Below are positions 1-9,704 of a stretch of 64,000 bases of DNA, in pieces. Made by a program: the position numbers and the translations under genes. The notes under the pieces are model-generated. The model saw nothing but the letters and a program-made list of their open reading frames with translations, was not told the DNA's origin and did not search any database. Source of the DNA: Kitagawia praeruptora (taxonomy: Eukaryota > Streptophyta > Magnoliopsida > Apiales > Apiaceae); the NCBI GenBank assembly GCA_037693485.1, contig CM075353.1, forward strand, positions 102,692,501 to 102,756,500, in the 5' to 3' direction. Each line of letters begins with the position of its first letter. The first letter of the stretch is position 1.

Positions 1-328
1 GATTCAGTGCATAATGATATGTATAAAATAGCATTTATACAGAGACTTACAAGTTATACTTTTAAACAACATTCAAACAAGATAATTGCAAAGATTTTTG
101 AGACAAAATTTGAATAATATATATATTTTTTTAATTTTTGAAATTTGTAGAGGCTGTAACTTTACCGTACTGCCTAGCCTTACAACTTCGGATTTGATAA
201 TAAATCATAACTAATTAAATATATAGTGTTATAGGATACAAATTGTATAATGAAAAGTAATCGAGTAAAGAAATAAATTAACTTGAAAAGAGAAGGACAA
301 TGAAAAATAGAAATGAAAACTTTGCCAT
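1..328 (-). CDS. Defensin-like peptide gene, copy A (exon 1 only, runs off window start)
   Basis: Exon 1 is 283-328 on the minus strand. It starts with ATG at 328-326 and encodes a hydrophobic secretion signal (MAKFSFLFFIVLLFS) followed by a phase-1 GT donor at 282-281. Positions 1-280 are intron, about 95% alike by eye to the intron of copy B at 29450-29730. By that alignment the splice acceptor and the cysteine-rich exon 2 lie about a dozen bases beyond the window start. The last exon base differs from copies B and C (A instead of G), which weakens the donor from CAG/GT to CAA/GT. The product should be a secreted small cysteine-rich peptide of the plant defensin-like family, but the cysteine part of this copy is not visible, so its integrity is unknown. 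Confidence 0.7.
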
Positions 329-427
329 TGTTGAAGAAGAAAACGAATGTTATACTACAAATGAAGAGGTGTATTATGCAGATAACAGTTTCTCTTGCTA
401 TATCATTTTGTAACGTGGTGTCCTCCC

Positions 428-435
428 TTTATATA
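428..435 (-). promoter_or_regulatory. TATA box of defensin-like gene copy A
   Basis: On the minus strand this reads TATATAAA, about 100 bases upstream of the ATG at 328. The same box sits at the same distance in copy B (29878-29885). The upstream sequence to about 1036 is AT-rich, closely matches 29880-30490, and shows no ORF. Confidence 0.5.
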
Positions 436-1036
436 GTGTGAGCAAGTATATCATTTCATGTACACAGAAGGAAATAATTGGAATGAGATATCATATCTTA
501 AATAAATATACAAAACATGCTCTTTTTTAGTACAAACTATGGAAGATATATTGAGATTTTCATAAATGATAATAGTATTTAATATAAGATATTGTTTTAC
601 TAATTATATCTAGATATTATTCAGATGAAAAGTGAAGTAGATATTCTTTATAATTAAATTTCTAAAGAAGAGTAATTGAATCTTGAATTACTTGATAATA
701 ATATATTATTACTTTATTACAAAAAGGATATAAAAATATTAGCATGTGTTCATGGATAAAATTATTGATTCAATCAAATTATATTGTTATAATCTAAATA
801 TCATATTTTATATGGATATTTTGAGATTATTATAGATTAATTTTATAATATATATGTTTCTTGTAAAAGTTAAATTATTTCAAATATCATATTAAATACG
901 GATTCTTTTAAATTTAGTAGATTACTAGTAGTTATGGGTAAAAAATAAACCATAAAAACATAATTAATATTGCATTAATTAGATTTAACTTGGTCCGTGA
1001 AATTCATTGATGAGGTCTGAAACTCTAATTAATACT
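436..1036. other. AT-rich upstream region of defensin-like copy A
   Basis: This stretch holds no coding signal. It aligns nearly base for base with 29886-30495 upstream of copy B, so it belongs to the duplicated unit. It ends where the gypsy LTR relic begins. Confidence 0.6.
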
Positions 1037-1645
1037 TGGGCCGAAAATAAAAGCATGCTCTTAACCAAACACGATTTGAGTCACCAAGTCCAAGATCGGA
1101 ACTGGATCCTCGACAGAAGGATCTAGAATCACTTAGGAGTAACTTGATACTCAAGTCTCCTAACCCTACTCTAAAGGTTACCAAGGGCGTGACCCCTCAT
1201 CTTTATAACTATATTTTTAACTTGATTCTTAACTTCTGAGATACGTAGGCATCTTGTGAGTACATGAATTGAGTCACGAAACACAAGCTCAGTCATTAAA
1301 ACTCAAAAAATCCCAACCCTGACATTAAATATATACACATAAACCCTAACCGCAATTTCAACCTTAGTTTTTACTCCACAACATTTGGCACCGTCTGTAC
1401 GATGAAAACATCAACCATGGTTAACATACGGAGAACATAAGTCACAACTGAGACCACTACTCCACCCGTCGTCACGGAACAAAAGGTCTGTACCCCCAAG
1501 AACGGGAAGGAGTATACAAGTTCCAATTTCTCAACCTCAAGGGACGAATCCCAGGTAACCCAGGTTGAGGGATCACAATCCATAGTGACGAATCCTCAAG
1601 GTGACCAATTCTCTTCAGATGATTGTCTCACCCTGGCTATATCTT
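1037..1645 (+). mobile_element. Truncated Ty3/gypsy element, unit A: LTR, primer site and start of gag
   Basis: A 347-base LTR (1037-1383) begins TGGGCC and ends CCACAACA. It is followed directly by a primer-binding-site-like TTTGGCACCGTCTGT and a decayed gag reading. The junction has the same form as that of the minus-strand gypsy at 28128 (CCACAACA then TTTGGCGCCGTCTGTGG), so both belong to related families. The relic is interrupted at 1646 by a solo LTR and resumes at 6643. A second copy sits in unit B (30496-30795 plus 52229-53068), so this insertion predates the A/B duplication. No pol is present. Confidence 0.65.
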
Positions 1646-2933
1646 TGTAACAGCCCGACTTTTCAGACTATTAATTCTAAATCGTAAACTAATATAAACT
1701 GAATTCTTTATTCAAATAAACCAAAATTCCATGAAAGTCAAATGCAGCGGTCAAAATTCCATATTCTAAAGTCATAAATTCGGAGACGCAACTCCATAAA
1801 TCAAATATCACTACTAGAAACAGGTCAATAGACATCGGCTAAAAACCGATGTCTGGCCTTTTTTCAACCGATGTCTTTGTGGGTGTAGAGAAAGGTCCAA
1901 CCCCTTTCACATCGGTTTTAAACCGATGTCAAAGAGTATTTATCACATCGTTCGCTGCCTTTTCACATCGGTTTATAACCGATGTCAAAGAGTATCTATC
2001 ACATCGTTCCCTGGAACCTGACTGATGTTAGATACTATCTGGGACATCGGTTACTAGCAACTAACCGATGTTAAAGAGTGTTTGAGACATCGTTTACTGT
2101 AATATAACCGATGTGTATCATACATATTAACATCAGTTAGACACCGATGTGAAAAGCATCAACAATGTATTATATTTATTACTGTATTCATATATATATA
2201 TTTATGCACCAAAATAATACTAAAATGAATGTTGTATTGATGGAACTTATCAATCCAAAACTCAAACACTTATGAAAATAACAAAAACTTCATTATCATT
2301 ATCAAAAAAATTCAGTATATCAATGACTCTCCGCAAAACCCATGGCATTTCATTTCATTATTTGGCATCTCAGCAGCCAAGGCTTCTCAAAAGCCGAGAT
2401 CTCCCCAACCTCATATATGCAGAAACTAAAATCTTAGACTCCAATTTAGAAGAGCAAATTCAACGCTCCCCTGGATATCCGTTGCATATCCAGCTCCCTC
2501 GATCAACTCATCATCAACCTGCATATCCACCATATTTGGCTCTAGAACGTTATTTCTTCAATAGCGTAGGAAAATTTATGCCTCACCTCCCAACATAGTT
2601 TGCTCCAGTTCAAATGCTCACAGTCGTTTAGACATCAAAACTTCTATATGCTTAATTTATCAAGTGCATGGAAGCTTGGGCAAAGGGACTAATTCCAAAA
2701 TCAAGCTGGAGAAACTATTGCATTAGTTCAAATGGTCGTCTAAAGAAGTATAGTTTGTCTACTATGCCATAGCTTTACTAGTTTAATTAACTAATTTTTT
2801 ATGTATTTAAAAATAGCTGGAACTGTGGACTGCACCGAGTTACGAGTTACCAAGTATAAACTTAAATCTAGTGAACGGGTTCTGCAGGTAGATTGTGACA
2901 CACACAGAGACACAGGCACATATGGTTTCTTAC

Positions 2934-3475
2934 CACAAGAATCTGAGGCTTAGTGTTAAGACCTTGCTGCTTAATTCTGAGTAGCAATTCCTCTTCCAAA
3001 GCAAGCACTTGATCCAAACCATAAATCACTTATTGATTGAACAAATACATAACTAGTTATTCAACAACGTGATTTAAGGCAGTAGCACTTGATATATAAT
3101 TATGAGAAAATGCATATACCTGACCGCCAGTGTCTGGCAATCCGAGGACATCTGCTTGGCCAAAGTATCCATGGACAGAAAATAGAACAACGTTGAAAGT
3201 CGTTGGGACCCTGCTAAAGAACATCTCCATGTTTACTGAATCTAGAGCTTGGAGCACCTCAGAAAGATATCTCATTGTCTCCATAACTCTTTCAGCATTG
3301 TCTCCCTATCCCTTTTCAAAACCCCATTCTTTAAACCTGTAAATGAAATGTTTTCACCATTACCTTTTTAATCCACAATCTGCTAATACAAATGGAAGAA
3401 ACTCAAGTACTCACCTGGTCTCAAAACTTGAATATTATGTGTCTCTAGGGAGTAAAGCAGAAGTTGAATCCTGGT
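2934..3475 (-). pseudogene. Sucrose synthase fragment captured by the CACTA element
   Basis: Minus-strand translation gives sucrose synthase blocks in the right order. First comes a remnant reading YSSFETR at about 3410-3430. Next is an exon at 3120-3340 with FKEWGFEKG, AERVMETMRYLSEVLQALD, FFSRVPTTFNVV, SVHGYFGQADVLGLPDTGGQ. The last is an exon at 2934-3030 with LDQVLALEEELLLRIKQQGL. Introns are kept, so this came from genomic DNA, not mRNA. The exon at 3120-3340 has a stop where the family has tryptophan (KG-stop-GD), and the first block has a stop in place of proline. The glucosyltransferase half is absent. The wording resembles the SUS5/6/7-type branch, but the clade is my guess. It is not a functional enzyme. 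Confidence 0.85.
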
Positions 3476-3695
3476 TGCTAGGTTCTCGAATTTCATGCTA
3501 CCCAAATCTATAGACATCCTTCTTATCAAACAAATCAACAATAAGGGTTACATACATGCAAAAAGAAATGTGAATATGCCTTGTGAAATGAACTTGTACC
3601 TAAAAACATCATCTTACTCTAATTGTTAAAAACAAGAACAGAGAGATTTCTTATCAGTCTTGCAAAACAGCGGCGTTTAAACAAGAAGACTTAAT

Positions 3696-3992
3696 AAAGC
3701 ACCTTGCCTTGAGATTACCAACAATAGATTGAGCATCATCAACTGGTGTCTTAGAGATATATTCAGCAATAACGGGAGTTAAAGAGGATACAAATGTTGA
3801 TCTCTCTTGCTCTGCTTCCTGTTAATTTTTTTAAAAAAACTAATTACAAAACAAAAGGTTAAAAATATTTATGTATACGACGAAAAAAATATTATAGATG
3901 CACCATCAATTATAATTGTACTCAAAGCCCTTCTTGTTTTGCCCCATCCCAGCAGTGCAGCTCCAGCCATCAAAGTCCCTATAAAATCACAA
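3696..3992 (-). pseudogene. Unidentified exon-like blocks in the CACTA element
   Basis: Two minus-strand blocks look like exons with splice-like borders. One (about 3696-3820) is open with a reading that includes STFVSSLTPVIAEYISKTPV. The other (about 3895-3985) reads GTLMAGAALLGWGKTRRALS. I do not recognise the parent gene. They lie upstream, in transcription sense, of the sucrose synthase piece and downstream of a GA-rich leader (4141-4260), which suggests a second captured gene start. Either block could be chance. Confidence 0.35.
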
Positions 3993-4140
3993 ATATATGA
4001 GTTTACATACACTGATATACACTAAAACAAATAGGAATCAACAATTAACCTGAATTAAAAGATCCCTAATTTTCAAATATTAGGGTTTGATGAACTGCTT
4101 CAAATTGGATCGATTAAGAGCGATAAATTAGGGTTAAGAG

Positions 4141-4410
4141 AGTGAAAGAGAGAGAGAGAGGGAGAGAAGGGAGAGAGAGAGAGAGAGAGAGGGTGGCTGT
4201 CGAGAGAGGTGAGGTGAGAGAGAGCCGTCGAGTCACCAGAGAGAGGAGAGAAAAGAGAGTTATGTTTAATTGTTTATTTTGTTTTAATTATGAGTGTGTA
4301 GGTGTGTTTTTGTCTGAAAGAGCTAAAAAAGGGGGGGGGGGAATTAAAAAACTGGCTAAGGGGGAAATAAAGGGGGGAACTCAAAAATTTGCCAAGGGGG
4401 GAACTAAAAT
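4141..4410. repeat. GA microsatellite followed by G-rich minisatellite
   Basis: A (GA)n-rich tract at 4141-4260 is followed, after 60 ordinary bases, by three to four spaced copies of AAGGGGGGAACT-like blocks (4325-4405). The same order (GA tract, then AAGGGGGGAA blocks) recurs at 46445-46790 in the larger CACTA element. The 96-codon ORF across it is a product of the repeat and is not a gene. Confidence 0.7.
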
Positions 4411-6642
4411 TTTGTGTGGGCGCGCTGACTGAATTTTTTTTAACCATACTTTAGACATCGGTTTATTTTTGACCGATGTCATAATATATCAAAGACATTG
4501 GTTGTTTACTTGACCGATGTCATTGATTTTTCAATGAAATGGCAATGACATCGGTTGGCTAGTAATGTGATTTTATAATATATTAAAGACATCAGTTTTT
4601 TTTCGACCGATGTCATTGATAGTTTTTACATCGGGGACATCATTAACCGATGTAAAAGGGGCGATGTCTATTCTACTTTTTCTAGTAGTGTATTCAATAT
4701 CTAATAAAGTATTGAAAATTTATTCATTAATCCGATAAGTCTTTTCCAATAATAGCATCTAATAAAATAGCACGAAATCCACACAGTTCAAATCCTTTAT
4801 CTTAACAAGCTTCCAAAAGTCCGAACCTGAAATATATTAAAACAATGAGCTGCGAAGCCCAGCAAGTAACTATCGCCCAACGGCTCAAAAATAATATTTT
4901 CAAAAGAGAACAAATTTCTGAAACTTTAAATCGATACAAAAATCAAAACAATAAAATCATATTTTATTCCCACAGTTCTAAATTACGGTCACACTATACC
5001 AGTGACACGGTTCTATGTTCGATGGGGCTAGTTTACGTATCTATGTGTTCCAGAACGTGCGTAAACTAGTTCAATGATTCGATATGTCACACTATCCAGT
5101 GACCGGATTCTATGATTCGATACGCAACTAAAATTGGGGAATCAAAACAAAGTTCTTATGTTATCAATCACATGTCAATATCATATTTTCGATAACTAAA
5201 ATAAATATCTAACATGTAATCAAGCAACATAAAGCACGCTTCAGAATAATACAGAGCAATAGACGATTACTTACAACTATACGGAGGAACAGATAATTAC
5301 TTACACAAATATTCAAGAACATGTAATCAAATAATATAAAACAGGTTTCAAATTAATATGGGGCAACGAATAGTTACTTACCTCAAATGCGATAATGTAC
5401 ACCAGAAATTAAGCAGAAACAAATCCTAAAATTTAATTAACAAAACTTAGCAAACAAATATTTATTTAGATACTATATAAACTGTGGCCAGAAACTACGT
5501 TCATGTAAGTTATTGTATATTTTAAAGCCATTCAGGTAACACACAGCTTAGCCCAAAGGTGACGTGTAAACATGCAAAAAGGTCTTTGATCTTTGTTCAC
5601 TTCTGTTACTAATTATATACTTAGTACCTATACACATTGATATGCATGCACGTTGCTAACTCATGATTAAATAAACAATTTCCACGAAGCACACAAAAAT
5701 TAAAGCCTCTAATACTAAAACAGTTATGCCACACTAACAAAACGTTCATCATATTAACGAAAAATTCATTTAAGTCTAATAATTTAACACGAAAAGATTT
5801 CATCTAAAATTTTACTATTTTTTTCCTATTATTGAAAAACGTTATTACTATATCACTAGCATGTAATTATGATATAACTTGGTTACTTGAATATATAAAT
5901 CCAGTTTCTACTACTAATATGAAATTCTTAAAACAACAACACAATTTCTTTTCTTTTTTTTACAAAATAAATTTATGCCGTAAAGCACAAATGCAACAAC
6001 GATGCTACCTGTCTATGTACATAATTTCATACAAAATCAGATAATTCAAACAACTTAAAATTTATTTTAAACTAAAATCTTTATTGACACAAGTGATAAC
6101 CATGTCTACATAATTGGGTTATAATTCAATTTAAGCAGCACAATATGTCAAGATCAATTACATGTATTGAAAGACATAGTAAGTAGCAAACATGATATGA
6201 GGCATATTGATAATCAATCGCATGAGTTTTATTTAGTTAGCACATAAAAAAAACACGCAAGAAAGCCTTAATAATTTAAAAAGAATAAATACGTACCTTT
6301 TTCTTAAGTTCTAACGAGTTTCTGTACGATTTTCAATGCTATGAAGGGTCTTATATAATCACACAAAACCTAATTTTTTTCGGGTAATTCTAATACTTTC
6401 CTCCTAAAATCTTTAACCTCTCCAAGTAATTCCTAAAATAAAAGATTTTAGCACACATAATTAACTTAATTAAAATGATATTGATTCACTAAATTATTCT
6501 TACCCTTCTTTCCAAATATAACGAATCTTATCCTTTAGAATTCTAGAATTTTCTAAATAAAATAAATATCTACTTAAAAATTACTTTAAAATCTAATATC
6601 TAATTTTAAAAATAAAAATAAAATTACGGATTTTACAATCTT

Positions 6643-7066
6643 GCCCCAAGGGGCATAGATCTCCACCATCGTGTTTTTTAAAGCACGAATTCAGTTTATG
6701 GATTTCGTAATAACTACCCCGAAGGCGTTGGATTAAGTAACCACGCATATCAAGTGCACGAGCCGTATGAACCCCTGTACATTTAAAGTTTGGACCCAAA
6801 TTATGAAGGAGGATGTCAAGATTATTCTAGTCTCTAAACCGAGGACTCTAAGGAAGAGCGAGATCGAGCCCCGAGAAGGAGACGTACAAGCAAGGAGCCC
6901 ACTAGGCGCTCTTGAGGCGGGCCACCGATGATGGCACTAGAGAGGATTACGGTTCATGAAGCCGAGATCCAAAATTTGAAACAAGATTTGGAGAGAAAAC
7001 AACAAAGGTAGAATCGTCCCCCAAATCCAAGGGTAGGAGAGATCCTATTGTTAACTTGGAAAGGCC
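6643..7066 (+). mobile_element. Gypsy gag relic, unit A (continuation after the solo LTR)
   Basis: This continues the gypsy fragment of 1037-1645 and aligns with 52571-52995. It encodes broken gag peptides. The best stretch, clearer in copy B, reads LERITVHEAEIQKLKQDLER, matching HEAEIQRLKDDI in the gag of the gypsy at 27600. Several stops are present. It is cut off at about 7066, where CACTA-like sequence begins. Confidence 0.6.
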
Positions 7067-7334
7067 TTCGTAAGTTTATTATTTTAATATTTTTTTAAAT
7101 AAAAATAAATATAAAATGATATACATTTTCTATCAAAGACACGACGTCATTTTTTGTCGTCAAACTTACGACGAAAAAAGGATTTGTCGTAAGTATTTAC
7201 GACGAAAAAATATCCATCGTAAATTTATTATTATTATTATTAAAATTAAAAATAAAAACAAAATGATATACATTTTATATCAGAGAAACGAAGTCGTTTT
7301 TATCGCCAAACTTACGACGAAAAAACAAGATCCG

Positions 7335-7790
7335 TCGAAAGTACTAGTTAGTAGTATTAGTCAAATCAATAGATGATTACTAATTTCACCATCCAAATTA
7401 ATTTTTTTATTTTTTCAAATTTTGAGAATATCACTAAATTAGATATATATTGACATCCGTGTGGTTGGATCGTTGATCAGTATTTTTAAAAAATAAGAAA
7501 TAACAACCTGGGACAAAGTACTAGTTGGTTGTACCAGTCAAATCAATAATTGACTACTAATTTACTATCCAATTTATTTTTTTTAATTTTTAAAATTTTG
7601 GGAATATCACTAAATTATATATATATATTTGACATCCGTACGATTGGATCGTCGATAAATATTTTTTAAAAAATAGAAACAACAATCCGGAACAAAGTAC
7701 TAGTTAGTAGTACTAGTTAAATCAATAGTTGACTACTAATTCTACTAACCAAATTAATTTTTTATTTTTTAAAATTTTGTCATTATTTTA
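7335..7790. repeat. Tandem array, about 2.5 copies of a ~178-bp unit
   Basis: Units begin near 7337, 7515 and 7695 with AAAGTACTAGTT(A/G)GT. Each contains AAAATTTTGGGAATATCACT, then a core like ATCCGTACGATTGGATCGTCG, then ATTTTTTAAAAAAT. The array at 54350-55046 shares this layout, and the array at 46984-49520 shares the core. Confidence 0.75.
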
Positions 7791-8444
7791 AATTATTTGC
7801 TTGATTTTGAAATATTTTGAACATATAGTACTATTTATTTACTACTAAAATTACAATGTATAAATTATAGTCTCTTTGTTCGGCTAGATGAGAATAGATG
7901 AATATAGTTTGTGTTGTGTATGGGCCACGTGGAAAGTGTTTATTGGATTAGACCATAGCACACGGATTGTCCATAGCACACAGATTGCCATATTAAATCA
8001 ATTTACAACCCTTAGATTAGGAATAAGAAAAATCTCAACCATTGCCTTTTCCTTCGCATACAACACCAGAAACCATCCCTCTCTATCATGTAGTCAGCGC
8101 TCCAATCCTAGTGGCCTCCATATCTAAATACACACAACTTCATCTTCTTATTCTCTATGCCTCAATAACATTTCCATAACCCCAATTACAGACACACACA
8201 ATACACAAATATGCATATACATTTACATACAGATCTTTTTAATTTTTCCAAATATCCACCCACAAGGAAACAAATATAAGATGCCTTCCAAGACAAAAGA
8301 GAGATGGACCGATAAAAGTTATAGACTAGAAGCTGATGATTTCAAAAAGTCGACATTAACATAACTATTTAAAAAAGCTCGATTTCGCAGTCGATGAAAG
8401 AAGAGAAATGGGATCTTTTATTATTGTAGTTTTTTAATAATTTA
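7791..8444. other. Non-coding interior of the CACTA-like element
   Basis: AT-rich sequence between the tandem array and the LINE. Short open frames (for example 7888-8127) have no recognisable domain or coding features. I see no gene here. Confidence 0.5.
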
Positions 8445-8546
8445 ACTATGTTTTTTGTTATACTAAAATTTTTTTCTCTCCTTCTTGTGAGAGTTGTGTA
8501 TTTCTCTCCTTTCCTTGGGAATCTGTGAGAGTAGGTTTATTAGGCA

Positions 8547-9704
8547 ATGGCGTCAGGTGAAGATCTTGATGTGCGAATGGCAGAGATGGATATTACTAAT
8601 AAAGAAAATGAGGAGTTGATCTTTGATGATGAGGTAGTAGAAGAGGGAAACATATTTGAACTATGTTTGGTGGGTCGGTTCCTAACTGAGAAAAACATCA
8701 ATCTCCGGGCAATGCAATCAAAGTTGGCTGATCTATGGAAACCAGCCATGGGAATCAATATCAAAATGCTCAAACCAGGGATCTATTTATTTCAGTTCTA
8801 TCATGTTGAGGATATGAAATGGATGATGAACAATGGCCCCTGGACATTCGACAACGCTATGTTGGTTACAAATGTGATTAAAGCAGGCGAGGATCCTACG
8901 AAGGTAATGCTGAATGAGGTGGACTTTTGGATACAAATCTATGATTTGCCAGGCGGATTTATGTTGGAATCGGTAGGAAAGCAGTTGGGTAATTTCTTTG
9001 GTAAGTTTGTGATGTATGATCCGAGTAATAATACGAGCATTTGGCGTGAGTACATGCGGCTGAAGATTAGGGTAGACGTTCGAAGCCCTCTGAAAAGAAA
9101 GAAGAAAATCTGCAAAAAAGATAAATCTGAGTTTGTGGTAAATTGCAAATACGAAAAGCTGGGGGATTTATGTTTCATTTGTGGTTTAATGACACACACG
9201 GAGAGGTTTTGTATGAAGAGGTTGGAAAGTGGTTCAAGTGCAGTAGTTAGAGAATGGAGGAACTGGCTCAAAGCGCCGCCACGTAGGGCTGGGATGCAGG
9301 GGAGAAGCAAGTGGATCAGAGATGATAGTAGCGATGATTGGGGAGGAAAATCAGGGATGGCTAACATTGAGGGAGTTCAAAATCCAAATTTCCAGCCAAC
9401 AGATGGAACGAGAAATATGGAAGGGATTATCGTGTCAGGTAAGGCAAGTGGTGGAGTAAATTCAGCATTAAGATTGGAGGGAAATAATTTTTCAAATATG
9501 TATGCTGGGTTGGATAATGATGAGCTAAATGGGCTGGACCTGGAGGAACGAAAAAGAAAAAGATATGGGCCTAATATGAGTATTACGACTGGGGGTCTCA
9601 AGAACGCAATCTCAACTGATTCTGCACTTTCTAATACTGATTGTACAGAGTCTTCAAACAATGTTTTAGCTACGCTTGCTAGGCAAGCTAGCCATCAGAA
9701 ATGA
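8547..9704 (+). CDS. LINE ORF1, Gag-like nucleic-acid-binding protein (DUF4283-like, zinc knuckle)
   Basis: A 385-residue open frame with ATG 87 bases inside the element. The N-terminal ~150 residues have the pattern of the DUF4283 domain common in plant LINE ORF1 (LVGRFLTEKNINLRAMQSKL, then MNNGPWTFDNAMLV). A zinc knuckle CFICGLMTHTERFC (C-x2-C-x4-H-x4-C) lies at about residues 210-223, followed by a basic and then disordered C-terminus. In LINEs this protein coats the element RNA and acts as a chaperone during reverse transcription. The stop codon overlaps the ATG of ORF2 in the sequence ATGA (9701-9704), which suggests ORF2 translation by termination-reinitiation. This frame appears intact although its partner ORF2 is dead. 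Confidence 0.88.
   Translation: MASGEDLDVRMAEMDITNKENEELIFDDEVVEEGNIFELCLVGRFLTEKNINLRAMQSKLADLWKPAMGINIKMLKPGIYLFQFYHVEDMKWMMNNGPWTFDNAMLVTNVIKAGEDPTKVMLNEVDFWIQIYDLPGGFMLESVGKQLGNFFGKFVMYDPSNNTSIWREYMRLKIRVDVRSPLKRKKKICKKDKSEFVVNCKYEKLGDLCFICGLMTHTERFCMKRLESGSSAVVREWRNWLKAPPRRAGMQGRSKWIRDDSSDDWGGKSGMANIEGVQNPNFQPTDGTRNMEGIIVSGKASGGVNSALRLEGNNFSNMYAGLDNDELNGLDLEERKRKRYGPNMSITTGGLKNAISTDSALSNTDCTESSNNVLATLARQASHQK

Larger units (their letters stand above)
1809..4690. mobile_element. Non-autonomous CACTA transposon carrying captured gene fragments
   Basis: Terminal inverted repeats are CACTACTAGAAA (1809-1820) and TTTCTAGTAGTG (ending 4690), flanked by the 3-bp duplication TAT (1806-1808, 4691-4693), as expected for the CACTA (En/Spm) superfamily. 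Both subterminal regions (about 1840-2160 and 4450-4680) are filled with repeats of GACATCGGTT and its complement AACCGATGTC, many arranged as short hairpins. These are the type of site bound by CACTA transposases. There is no transposase gene. The interior carries sucrose synthase exons and at least one other exon-like block on the minus strand. Confidence 0.9.
1646..6637. mobile_element. Solo LTR (~2.1 kb) split by a CACTA element
   Basis: The element begins TGTAACAGCCCGAC and ends GGATTTTACA, the TG...CA ends of an LTR. It is flanked by a perfect 5-bp duplication ATCTT (1641-1645 and 6638-6642). Copy B of the host sequence (around 52570) shows the unoccupied site. Subtracting the CACTA insertion at 1809-4690 and its 3-bp duplication leaves about 2107 bases with no ORF, primer site or internal domain. 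This is what remains after recombination between the two LTRs of a retrotransposon. The family is not identified; a long non-coding LTR would fit a gypsy element. The parts 4694-6637 are AT-rich and hold nothing else I can support. Confidence 0.75.

Noticed and set aside
1371..1583. 70-codon minus-strand ORF
   Set aside because: It lies over the gypsy LTR end and gag relic in the opposite sense and shows no domain.
4142..4432. 96-codon ORF rich in R and E
   Set aside because: It is a translation of the GA microsatellite and G-rich blocks.
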